From Desulfogranum mediterraneum DSM 13871 (GTDB lineage Bacteria > Desulfobacterota > Desulfobulbia > Desulfobulbales > Desulfobulbaceae), in contig NZ_AUCW01000013.1 of the NCBI RefSeq assembly GCF_000429965.1, forward strand, positions 62,001 through 126,000: a DNA stretch of 64,000 bases, written 5' to 3'. The position numbers and the translations under genes are program-made. Below are positions 51,308 through 58,653 of the stretch, one piece after another. Each line of letters opens with the position of its first letter. Positions within the stretch are counted from its first letter, which is position 1. The notes beneath the pieces are model-generated. The model was not told where the DNA came from and made no database searches. It worked only from the letters and a program-made list of their open reading frames with translations.

Positions 51308-52561
51308 CTAGGGGATGACGGTCCGGTTTGCCGGGCCGGTGGCCACCAGCTGGACCACGCTGATGGCGCGTTCCCAGAAGCCCCCCTCGCAGTAGCAGAG
51401 ATAGAACTCCCAGAGCCGCCTGAAGGACTCATCATATCCCTGTTCCCGCAGGGCGGGAAAACCGGCCTCAAAACGGCGGCGCCAGTCCCGCAGGGTCCGG
51501 GCATAATCAAAGCCGAAATCATCAAGCCGCCGGACCACCAGCTCGGTCTCTTCCGCCAGCAGCTGCTGCATTTTCTGATTGGAGAGCAGGCAGCCACCCG
51601 GAAAGATATGGCGCTGGATGAAGTCTACGGAACGAAGATACTGGCTGTACTTTTGATCCTGGATGGTTATTGCCTGGAGCAGGAGGATGCCGTCGGGCTT
51701 GAGCAGCTCCTGGCATTTTTTGAAGAACAGGGGCAGATAACGGTGGCCTACGGCCTCGATCATCTCGATACTGACCACCTTGTCAAAGCGGCCGCTGAGC
51801 TCACGATAGTCCTGTCTGAGCAGGGTGATCCGCTCGCTCAGACCCTGGGACCTGATCCGCTGCTCAGCCTCCCTGTACTGCGCGTCGGAGATGGTGGTGG
51901 TGGTCACCTGGCAGCCATAGTGGCGGGCCGCATGGATGGCCAGGCCGCCCCAGCCGCTGCCGATCTCCATCAGCCGGTCCCCGGGGCGCAGATCCAGTTT
52001 CCGACAGACCAGATCCAGCTTATGAAGGGCCGCCTCTGGAAGCCCAGCCTCCTGGTGGGGATAGATAGCCGCAGAGTACATCATGGTGGGATCCAGAAAG
52101 GATTGATACATCCTGTTCCCCAGATCGTAATGGGCCAGGATGTTATCCCTGGCCTGGCGACGACTGTTGGCGCTGAGCAGGTGGGCCAGGAGCATGGCCG
52201 GGCGCTGCAGCCAGGCTAAGCCCTGTTCCATCCGGTCCACCAGCCCCATATTCAAGGTCATGATCCTCACCAGGCCGGTGAGATCATCCACCTCCCAATG
52301 ATGATCCACATAGGCCTCTCCGGCACCAATGGACCCCCCAAAGAGGACCCTGCGATACACCGACGGCTCATGCACGGTAATATGGACACTCCGTCCGCCG
52401 GCCGCACCAAAGGTGTGACACCGCTCGCCCTCGCTGAGAATAATCCGGCCGGAGCGCACCCGGCCAAGCATCTTGAAGACCAACCTCCGGGCCCAACGAT
52501 CCAGCAGCGAAGCGTGGTCGTGGCTGGAGAGCACAGGTTGAGTGGTTGTTGCACGGGTCAT
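51308..52561 (-). CDS. Cyclopropane-fatty-acid synthase family methyltransferase
   Basis: This 417-residue enzyme of the Cfa type carries a methylene or methyl group from SAM to the double bond of membrane phospholipid chains. An N-terminal domain (HVxGAGEAYVDHHWEVDDL region) precedes the methyltransferase core with LMEIGSGWGGLAIHAA and the bicarbonate-site region. KVVSIEMIEAVGHRYLP is conserved. The operon's other genes suggest a modified product (methylated or furan fatty acid) instead of plain cyclopropane, which is inference. The start overlaps the DUF1365 stop by four bases. Confidence 0.92.
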   Translation of the reverse strand: MTRATTTQPVLSSHDHASLLDRWARRLVFKMLGRVRSGRIILSEGERCHTFGAAGGRSVHITVHEPSVYRRVLFGGSIGAGEAYVDHHWEVDDLTGLVRIMTLNMGLVDRMEQGLAWLQRPAMLLAHLLSANSRRQARDNILAHYDLGNRMYQSFLDPTMMYSAAIYPHQEAGLPEAALHKLDLVCRKLDLRPGDRLMEIGSGWGGLAIHAARHYGCQVTTTTISDAQYREAEQRIRSQGLSERITLLRQDYRELSGRFDKVVSIEMIEAVGHRYLPLFFKKCQELLKPDGILLLQAITIQDQKYSQYLRSVDFIQRHIFPGGCLLSNQKMQQLLAEETELVVRRLDDFGFDYARTLRDWRRRFEAGFPALREQGYDESFRRLWEFYLCYCEGGFWERAISVVQLVATGPANRTVIP

Positions 52562-53310
52562 GGCATCTCCTTGGGATAGGGGACATAGGGCACGCCCTTG
52601 AGGTAGAGTTTCAGGGCCTGCCAATGGATAGCAGCCACCATAAAAACGGTCATGGCCGGTTGTTTCACAAGCTGCCGTCGCACCGAGGACAGGGAAAAGG
52701 GCCGGGCCTGCAACTCCAGGGCAGCGGCAAAGACCCGGCCTCGCCGGTCATGGAGCTCAAGCCGCACCTCCAACTCCCTGGCAGGAGCTTGAAGCTGCCA
52801 GCAATAGTGCTGATCCATGGGGTTGAAGGGTGAGACGTGAAAGGCCTTGGCCTGTCTGGGATCCAGGCTGCCGTCACCCACATAGTGGCCGTACTGGTGG
52901 CGCTGATTCCAGGGGATATTGGAGACCTCGGCCATAAAGTGGCTGAACCCCCCCTGCCGGTCATAGCCATAGTAGAGATTCACCGGACTGAAGTAGCAGC
53001 CCAGAGTACGGAGATTGAGCAGGCCATAGACCCGGCCGCTGACCGGCCGAGCGGTCAGTTCCTCCATCCGCCTGCGGATGGCATCGCCCAGGGGCTCGGC
53101 CGGATCACCGAAGTAGTCTGGCCGATAAAACCGGCTCAGGGCCCGGCGTCTGACTGAAAACCAGCGACCAAGGCAGGGCTGTGTCTCCAGGGCGTCCAGG
53201 TTGAACCACCACATGAACAGGGGATAGCGGAAGCTATGGACATGGGGGAGATAGCGCCGGTGACCGATGGTCCCCACATAGAGGGCCCTGTCCTCGGGAA
53301 GGGTGTTCAT
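52558..53310 (-). CDS. DUF1365 protein
   Basis: This 250-residue protein has the DUF1365 pattern: LYVGTIGHRRYLPHVHSFRYPLFM at the N-terminus, LRTLGCYFSPVNLYYGYD, and FHVSPFNPMDQHYCW. It has no signal peptide. The biochemical role is unproven, but it almost always sits between the FAD oxidoreductase and the Cfa-type gene, as here. I start it at 53310, which overlaps the FAD gene stop by four bases; the longer frame upstream is inside that gene. Confidence 0.88.
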   Translation of the reverse strand: MNTLPEDRALYVGTIGHRRYLPHVHSFRYPLFMWWFNLDALETQPCLGRWFSVRRRALSRFYRPDYFGDPAEPLGDAIRRRMEELTARPVSGRVYGLLNLRTLGCYFSPVNLYYGYDRQGGFSHFMAEVSNIPWNQRHQYGHYVGDGSLDPRQAKAFHVSPFNPMDQHYCWQLQAPARELEVRLELHDRRGRVFAAALELQARPFSLSSVRRQLVKQPAMTVFMVAAIHWQALKLYLKGVPYVPYPKEMP

Positions 53311-54545
53311 TTCCGCTCCCCGATCATCGCTGCCACCCGCTGGCCGCTGCGGACCCCATCCTCGTGAAACCCATTGAACCAGTAGGCCCCACAGTAGTGA
53401 ATACCCTCCTGTCCCGAGATCTCGGACCAGCGGGACTGGGCTGCAAGCGCACCCTGGGTGTAGATGGGGTGACGATAGTTGAACCGCCCCAGGAGATATC
53501 GCTCCTCCACCTCCTGGTTCAGGCTGACCAGGTAGGTCGTGGCCAGGTTGAGCCGCTGAAGAATATTCATGTTGTAACTCAGGATGGTCTGCCGTCCGGC
53601 TCCCTCCCGGAGCCGATAGTTCCAACTGGCCCAGGCCGCTCTCCTCTTGGGCAAGAGGGAGGTATCGGTATGGAGAACCACCAGATTCTCAGCGCAACTG
53701 AAGCCGCCGAGCACCTGCCGCTCCTCCGGGCTCGGCTCCCTCAACAGGGCCAGGGCCTGGTCAGCATGACAGGCCAGCACCAGCTGATCAAACCGATACC
53801 ACTCCTGCCCCGCCTTCACCCCCACCCCCTGGGCCAATCGCTCCACCTGCTCCACCGCGGTCTGCAGACGAATCTGTCGTTCAAAGGGCTTGCTCAGGGG
53901 CGCCAGATAACTGCTGGAGCCGCCGACCACGGTGAACCACTGTGGCCGGTTGACCAGGTCCAGCAGGCCATGATTTTCAAAGAAGCGAACAAAGAAGGCC
54001 AGGGGAAACTGCAGACAATCCTCCAGCCCCATGGACCAGATGGCAGAGACCATGGGCAGAATATAGTTTTCCTGAAACAGGGAGGAGTAGCGATGCTGCT
54101 CCAGGAACTGGCCAAGGGTCTGCGACGATTCCCCCTCCAGGCGAACCTCACGGTTGAAACGGATAATCTCCGCAAGCAGCCTCCAGAACAGGGGCCGCAC
54201 CAGGTTGAGCCGCTGGCTAAAGAGGCTGTTGAGATTGTTGCCGTTATACTCCAGATCCAGGGCATCGTTACGCACCGAAAAGCTCATCTCTGTGGGTTGG
54301 AAGGCCACCCCCAGCTCCTCAAGCAGAGCCATGAAGCGGGGATAGGTGCGATCGTTGAAGACGATGAAGCCGGTATCGATTCGAGCCGCTTCCCCCTGCT
54401 GCTCCACCGCAACGGTATGGGTGTGTCCACCGAGATAATCTGCGGCCTCAAACAGGGTCACCTCATGGTCCCTGGCCAGGCGATGGGCGCAGCTCAGGCC
54501 GGCGATTCCGGAACCGACAACGGCTATCTGCTGGCGCTTCTTCAT
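53307..54545 (-). CDS. FAD-dependent amine-oxidase-like oxidoreductase
   Basis: This 412-residue flavoprotein starts with the dinucleotide motif VVGSGIAGLSCAHRLARD and VTLFEAADYLGGHTHT, as in the phytoene-desaturase/amine-oxidase group. It ends with the FAD-binding CGAYWFNGFHEDGVRSG. In this gene set it is thought to oxidise (desaturate) an acyl chain of membrane lipid; the exact reaction is inference. The start codon overlaps the SDR stop by four bases. Confidence 0.9.
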   Translation of the reverse strand: MKKRQQIAVVGSGIAGLSCAHRLARDHEVTLFEAADYLGGHTHTVAVEQQGEAARIDTGFIVFNDRTYPRFMALLEELGVAFQPTEMSFSVRNDALDLEYNGNNLNSLFSQRLNLVRPLFWRLLAEIIRFNREVRLEGESSQTLGQFLEQHRYSSLFQENYILPMVSAIWSMGLEDCLQFPLAFFVRFFENHGLLDLVNRPQWFTVVGGSSSYLAPLSKPFERQIRLQTAVEQVERLAQGVGVKAGQEWYRFDQLVLACHADQALALLREPSPEERQVLGGFSCAENLVVLHTDTSLLPKRRAAWASWNYRLREGAGRQTILSYNMNILQRLNLATTYLVSLNQEVEERYLLGRFNYRHPIYTQGALAAQSRWSEISGQEGIHYCGAYWFNGFHEDGVRSGQRVAAMIGERK

Positions 54546-55270
54546 GATATCATCCTCTGGGCAAGACGGCACCACCATCCGCCGGGCAGCAGCGCTCCAA
54601 GCTTGAGCAGCAGGGTAAAGCGCCAGGGGAAATGAATCTCTGCCTGCCGGCGGCCGATTCCCCGGCGGATGATCCTGCTGGCCCGGGCCGTGCTGACCCG
54701 GCAGGGCATGGGAAAGTCGTTGCGATCGGTGAGGGGCGTCTGGACAAACCCCGGACAGACCAGGCTCACCGCAATCCCTTCCCGGTAGAGATCCAGGCGG
54801 AGACTCTCCAGCAGGTAGGCCACCGCAGCCTTGGAGGCCCCGTAGGCCTCGGCCCGGGGCAGGGGCAGGTAGGCTGCCGAAGAACCGACACCCACCAGCT
54901 GGGGCCTGGTTCCCCGGCGCAACAGGGGCAGCACCCCCTCGATGGACACGGCCATGGAGTCCAGGTTGGCCCGCATCACCCTGCTGACCAGGGCGCTGTC
55001 AAACACAGGCAGATCAAGATACTCACAGGTCCCGGCGTTGAGAATGGCCAGATCCAGGCCCAATCCCTGGTCATGGAGTCGGGAGAACCAGGCCAGACTC
55101 TCCTCCCGCTGCCGGAGATCGAGCCGACAGACATGAATGCCCCGCGACTCCAGCTCTGCCAGGGCAGCCCGGTTGCGGCCCACGGCCCAGAGTTCATGCC
55201 CCTGCCGGTGATAATCGAGACTTAAGGCCCTGCCGATTCCAGAGGTCGCCCCGGTGATCAGAATCCTCAT
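54542..55270 (-). CDS. Short-chain dehydrogenase/reductase
   Basis: This 242-residue SDR has the NAD(P) motif GATSGIGRAL at residues 7-16, NAG at about 78-80, and the catalytic serine and Y-x-x-x-K in GSSAAY...YGASK. The C-terminus has a hydrophobic patch that may touch the membrane. It would reduce or oxidise an intermediate of the lipid pathway; the substrate is unknown. Start and stop overlap both neighbours by four bases. Confidence 0.9.
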   Translation of the reverse strand: MRILITGATSGIGRALSLDYHRQGHELWAVGRNRAALAELESRGIHVCRLDLRQREESLAWFSRLHDQGLGLDLAILNAGTCEYLDLPVFDSALVSRVMRANLDSMAVSIEGVLPLLRRGTRPQLVGVGSSAAYLPLPRAEAYGASKAAVAYLLESLRLDLYREGIAVSLVCPGFVQTPLTDRNDFPMPCRVSTARASRIIRRGIGRRQAEIHFPWRFTLLLKLGALLPGGWWCRLAQRMIS

Positions 55271-55683
55271 CGTGCCAGCCTCCCCTTGATGGTGGTGATC
55301 ACCCTGCCCAGGAGGGGCAGTTGTTCGTAGAGCATGGCGCCCAGATCAAAGTAGTCCCGATGCAGCTCAACCTTACCCCCGGATTGAAAACGGAGGTAAC
55401 TGGCCCCCTGGACCAGCACGGGACGCCCCCTTGCCAGACGGGAATGGGAGAAGCTCAGCTGCCACTGGAGGTACCCCTCCAGGCCAAGCTGGAGCTGATG
55501 GCTGCAGCTGAACTCGATGGCCCGGATCTCACGATAGAGTCCTGCAAAGTAGGCGGTGAGTGGGGCCAGGCCGTGAATCTCATGGACCGGATCGATAAAA
55601 TGGATATCCGGGCTGTAGATGGTGGCCAGGGAGGCAAGATTACTGCCATCCAGCTGCTGATAGGTTGCAATAAAATGATCCAT
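55267..55683 (-). CDS. NTF2-like fold protein
   Basis: This 138-residue cone-shaped NTF2-like domain (FIATYQQLDGSNLASLATIYSPDIHFIDPVHEIHG) probably binds or isomerises a hydrophobic molecule. There is no signal peptide. CTGGAGGAACC precedes the ATG at 55683, and longer upstream frames lack a ribosome site. It is the second gene of the lipid operon. Similar proteins occur in the same gene set elsewhere. The function is unknown. Confidence 0.85.
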   Translation of the reverse strand: MDHFIATYQQLDGSNLASLATIYSPDIHFIDPVHEIHGLAPLTAYFAGLYREIRAIEFSCSHQLQLGLEGYLQWQLSFSHSRLARGRPVLVQGASYLRFQSGGKVELHRDYFDLGAMLYEQLPLLGRVITTIKGRLAR

Positions 55684-55699
55684 GGTTCCTCCAGCTGAA

Positions 55700-56233
55700 T
55701 CAGGGGACGTGTCGCTCCAGGAGGCGATTACGCAGCTCACGGTCCAGCGGCTCCTCAGGATGGAGCCAGATACCGAAATAGAGCTGGGCAAAGGCAGGCG
55801 CTGCCACCGTGACCAGCTCTCTGCCGTTGAGGGAGAGCGTGGTCTGGCCACTGGAGGCATGGTAGCAGAGGGTAAAGTCATCACCCGCGGCCACATCGCG
55901 GTAGCCTTGCCGAATCAGCTCCAGGGCCCCCTGGAAGCCGGCAAGATAGAGAGGACTATGCTGGGCCGAGAGCACCTGGTTTTCCCCCTGGATGATATCC
56001 TCTACCGTTAAGGAGAGGTTGTAATCAAGGCGCAGACACTTGGAGGTCTCAGGGGCGAGGATCTCCCGGGCAGTCACAGTCCCCCTGGTATAGAGGCTGA
56101 CATCGTAGACCCGGATAAAGCCAAGATAGTAGAGGCTTGCCTTCCCGTGGAGCTGCATCCCCGGGGGAGCAGCCAGACCATCCAGCGCTGTGAGGAGAAG
56201 CAACAGGCTGAACAGCCATGCCCTGGTCGTCAT
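55700..56233 (-). CDS. Exported chalcone-isomerase-like protein
   Basis: This 177-residue protein has a signal peptide (MTTRAWLFSLLLLLTALDGLAAP) and a domain like the bacterial chalcone isomerase fold (LHGKASLYYLGFIRVYDVSLYTRG, LYLAGFQGALELIRQGYRDV). These are fatty-acid-binding relatives, not true flavonoid enzymes. It is the first gene of the lipid operon, behind AGGAGG. The frame is open a further 64 codons upstream, through the octamer repeats, but the signal peptide and ribosome site fix the start. Confidence 0.87.
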   Translation of the reverse strand: MTTRAWLFSLLLLLTALDGLAAPPGMQLHGKASLYYLGFIRVYDVSLYTRGTVTAREILAPETSKCLRLDYNLSLTVEDIIQGENQVLSAQHSPLYLAGFQGALELIRQGYRDVAAGDDFTLCYHASSGQTTLSLNGRELVTVAAPAFAQLYFGIWLHPEEPLDRELRNRLLERHVP

Positions 56234-56264
56234 GGCGACCTCCTGGTCTGATAAAACAAGATGT

Positions 56265-56298
56265 GCGCAGCCAAACAGCTCTTCAAGGTCAGCTGCGC
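56265..56298. promoter_or_regulatory. 7-bp inverted repeat between the octamer array and the lipid operon
   Basis: GCGCAGC (56265-56271) and GCTGCGC (56292-56298) lie between the repeats and the first gene of the operon. Possible operator or leader hairpin. Confidence 0.3.
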
Positions 56299-56329
56299 TG
56301 CCAAACCCCTGCAGGAACAGCTCATCGTC

Positions 56330-56377
56330 CTGATACCCTGATACCCTGATACCCTGATACCCTGATACCCTGATACC
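56330..56377. repeat. Simple-sequence octamer CTGATACC, six perfect copies
   Basis: Six identical adjacent copies (48 bases) occupy the region 97 bases upstream of the first lipid-operon gene. The sequence on the minus strand is a GGTATCAG array. Copy number in such arrays changes by slippage. In a non-coding leader this can alter promoter spacing; if translation read through, each change of one unit would also shift the reading frame. Confidence 0.9.
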
Positions 56378-56482
56378 TACCCTAAAACAGCGAGCAAGCG
56401 ATCTCAAGGGGGGAAAAGATGACAACTCAAGCTATCCCCAGGCGCGCCCACGGGCTTGAGCGCAGCCCCCTGCCCGATCCCG

Positions 56483-57421
56483 TCAACGGCCAACCAGGCG
56501 CAGCTGGATCGAGATCAGGTCAGAGATCAGATGCATCCCCAGGTGTTCAAAAAAACGGCTGGAGCCATAGATGACCTGCCAGCGGGTACGATCGAGATCA
56601 AAGTGGGCCTCCAGGAGCAGCTCCTGTTCCGGGGTCTGGAGCAGGGTGGCCATGAACTGCTGCTCAGCCTTGACCCCCTTGAGCTCCAGGAGTCCGTTGA
56701 TGGTGTAGTTGGGGGCGGTCCGGTAGGGCGTCTGCAGGGGTTCAGAGGGACGGATCTCCAACCTGGCCGTGGGATAGCGACTGGTGTGGAAGAAATCATA
56801 GGACTGGAGGTGGCGGATCAGAACCGGGGCCAGCTCGCTTCCCTCCAGGCTGGTACTGACCAGGGAGTCCATCTCGACCTCCAGGCTGCCGCTGAGGAGC
56901 CGATCCCTGACCACCAGTGCCCCCCGGACAAGGTTGATGGTGCCAAAATGGCTGGTGGTGGGATTCCTGCCGGTCCAGTGGACCGTGCTGGCCGTGGTAT
57001 CGATCCGGTAGCTGCCGTCATCCAGGTGGACCAGGGTCCCGGAGGCGTCGGCACCCCCGCTCTCTGCGCCGCCCTCTCCCTCCAGAGGGTACCCGGCCAG
57101 CTGCCAGGCCTCGAGGCCGCCGCTTAGGACAAACACCCGGCTGTATCCCTTGAGCACAAGTTTCTCGGCTGCCAGCTGTCCATCCAGGGAACGCGGGCTG
57201 GAGCCATAGACCACGACCAGATCCTCCTTGCCCGCCACCAGGGCCTGCACCTGCCTGGTGAAACTCACCTCAAAGACGCAGACATTCACCGCCCCGGGCA
57301 GGTGCCGTTGTCTGAAATGGTCGGCCAGGAGGGTATCGATAAGGACGAAGGATCGCTCTTCTCCCTGCCAGCGATGCAGTTCTTCGACGCTGAGCTGGGT
57401 AGCCGCGGGATGGGTAGACAT
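56483..57421 (-). CDS. Rhodanese-YceI fusion with a non-catalytic rhodanese
   Basis: This 312-residue cytosolic protein begins with a rhodanese fold (residues 1-110). The catalytic loop reads VVVYGSSPRS, so the usual cysteine is replaced by glycine. Residues 135-310 are a YceI lipid-binding beta-barrel (YRIDTTASTVHWTGRNPTTSHFGTINLVRG). YceI proteins carry isoprenoids or fatty acids. The loss of cysteine suggests the first domain senses or binds and does not transfer sulfur. GGAGG precedes the ATG at 57421. It ends 106 bases before the octamer array. Confidence 0.88.
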   Translation of the reverse strand: MSTHPAATQLSVEELHRWQGEERSFVLIDTLLADHFRQRHLPGAVNVCVFEVSFTRQVQALVAGKEDLVVVYGSSPRSLDGQLAAEKLVLKGYSRVFVLSGGLEAWQLAGYPLEGEGGAESGGADASGTLVHLDDGSYRIDTTASTVHWTGRNPTTSHFGTINLVRGALVVRDRLLSGSLEVEMDSLVSTSLEGSELAPVLIRHLQSYDFFHTSRYPTARLEIRPSEPLQTPYRTAPNYTINGLLELKGVKAEQQFMATLLQTPEQELLLEAHFDLDRTRWQVIYGSSRFFEHLGMHLISDLISIQLRLVGR

Positions 57422-57570
57422 GGGGAACCTCCCTGAAAGCAGCAAGGAACAGCTGCAGTACAGTTTAAAGGGGCAGCACTCCTTTTTTATAGGCCATGTA
57501 AAGAATAAGCATTACTCTATTAAAAAGCAGCCACCACCAATAAACCGAGCATGGAGGGCCATCGTAGACT

Positions 57571-58653
57571 ATGCTGCTCGCCCTAGCCCAGGGGGTCTCC
57601 CCCCAGCACTCCCCCTGCCCCCGTCCCTGCTGCCGGCTGACGAGCACCAGAGTCCGGACAGTGCTGGCGCTGCTGTTCATCCTCTTCCCGCTCTCTGCCC
57701 CCTCCAAGGCCGCCGAAACCGTTACCCTCCGTCCCTACCTGCGCGAATTCACCCTCACCGGCTTTACCCGGGCCAAAGAACAACGTACCATCAGCAGCGA
57801 ACTCAACGGCCGCTGCCTGGAGGTGCTGCTCGATCAGGGGGATTCCCTGCCTGCCTCGGGCAGGCTCGTCCTGCTGGACACCACTTTCCTCCGGCTGGAG
57901 CTTGAGGCCAAGCGACTGGCCCGAAAAAAGGTGGAACGCCGACTGGCCACCGAGCAGCGCAGCCTCCGCCGCTATACCACCCTCCACGATCAGAAATCGA
58001 TTCCCCAGGCCAGCCTGGACGAGGTCCGCCTCCAGGCCGAGCTCCACAGGCTCTCCCTCAAAGAGCTGGACAACCAGGAAGAGCGGATCCGGGAACAACT
58101 CCGGCGCTCCACCATTACCGCCCCGCCGGGTTGGGAGCTGATCGAGCGAATGGTGGAACCGGGCGAGTTTGTCCAGACCGGCCAGGCCGTGGCCCGGGTG
58201 GGCGATTACCGGGAGCTCACCGTCCCCTTTGCCGTCACCTTTCCGGAACTGCAGGCCCTGCAGGCAGAACCACAGCTCTCCCTGCGCCTCCCGGATCTCA
58301 AGCTCACGCTTCCCGCCGCAATCCACCGGGTCTCACCGGAGTTTGAGGCAGGCACCAGAAAGATCCCTGTCCAGCTGCTCATCCCTGGCCGCCATGGCAG
58401 CACCCGGATCCGGGGCGGCATCCGAAGCCTCCTCCGGCTGACCAGCAGAGAGACCAGCCAGGCCTTTCTGGTGCCGAAGACAGCCCTGCTCAGCCGCTAT
58501 GATGCCCACTGGCTGGTCAGGACCGATAAAGAACGGGTCCAGGTCATCCTCCTGGGCAGCAGTGCAGAGGGCGAGCTGGCGATCATCAGCGCCAAGGGCC
58601 TGAGCAGCGGTGATCGCTTTCTTCAACAGAGCCCCCCCTCACCAGCGCCATGA
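57571..58653 (+). CDS. RND efflux periplasmic adaptor subunit
   Basis: This 360-residue membrane-fusion protein has an N-terminal signal (RTVLALLFILFPLSAPSKAA). The barrel-sandwich hybrid, a helical hairpin (LELEAKRLARKKVERRL, EVRLQAELHRLSLKELDNQEERIREQL) and beta-domains follow. It would link the RND pump to an outer-membrane channel. The ATG at 57571 has a poor ribosome site and the first 28 residues look like a non-coding extension, so the true start may be inside. The stop overlaps the pump start by four bases. Confidence 0.88.
   Translation: MLLALAQGVSPQHSPCPRPCCRLTSTRVRTVLALLFILFPLSAPSKAAETVTLRPYLREFTLTGFTRAKEQRTISSELNGRCLEVLLDQGDSLPASGRLVLLDTTFLRLELEAKRLARKKVERRLATEQRSLRRYTTLHDQKSIPQASLDEVRLQAELHRLSLKELDNQEERIREQLRRSTITAPPGWELIERMVEPGEFVQTGQAVARVGDYRELTVPFAVTFPELQALQAEPQLSLRLPDLKLTLPAAIHRVSPEFEAGTRKIPVQLLIPGRHGSTRIRGGIRSLLRLTSRETSQAFLVPKTALLSRYDAHWLVRTDKERVQVILLGSSAEGELAIISAKGLSSGDRFLQQSPPSPAP

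Noticed and set aside
56330-56377. CRISPR array
   Set aside because: The octamers are directly adjacent, without spacers, and no cas gene is present.
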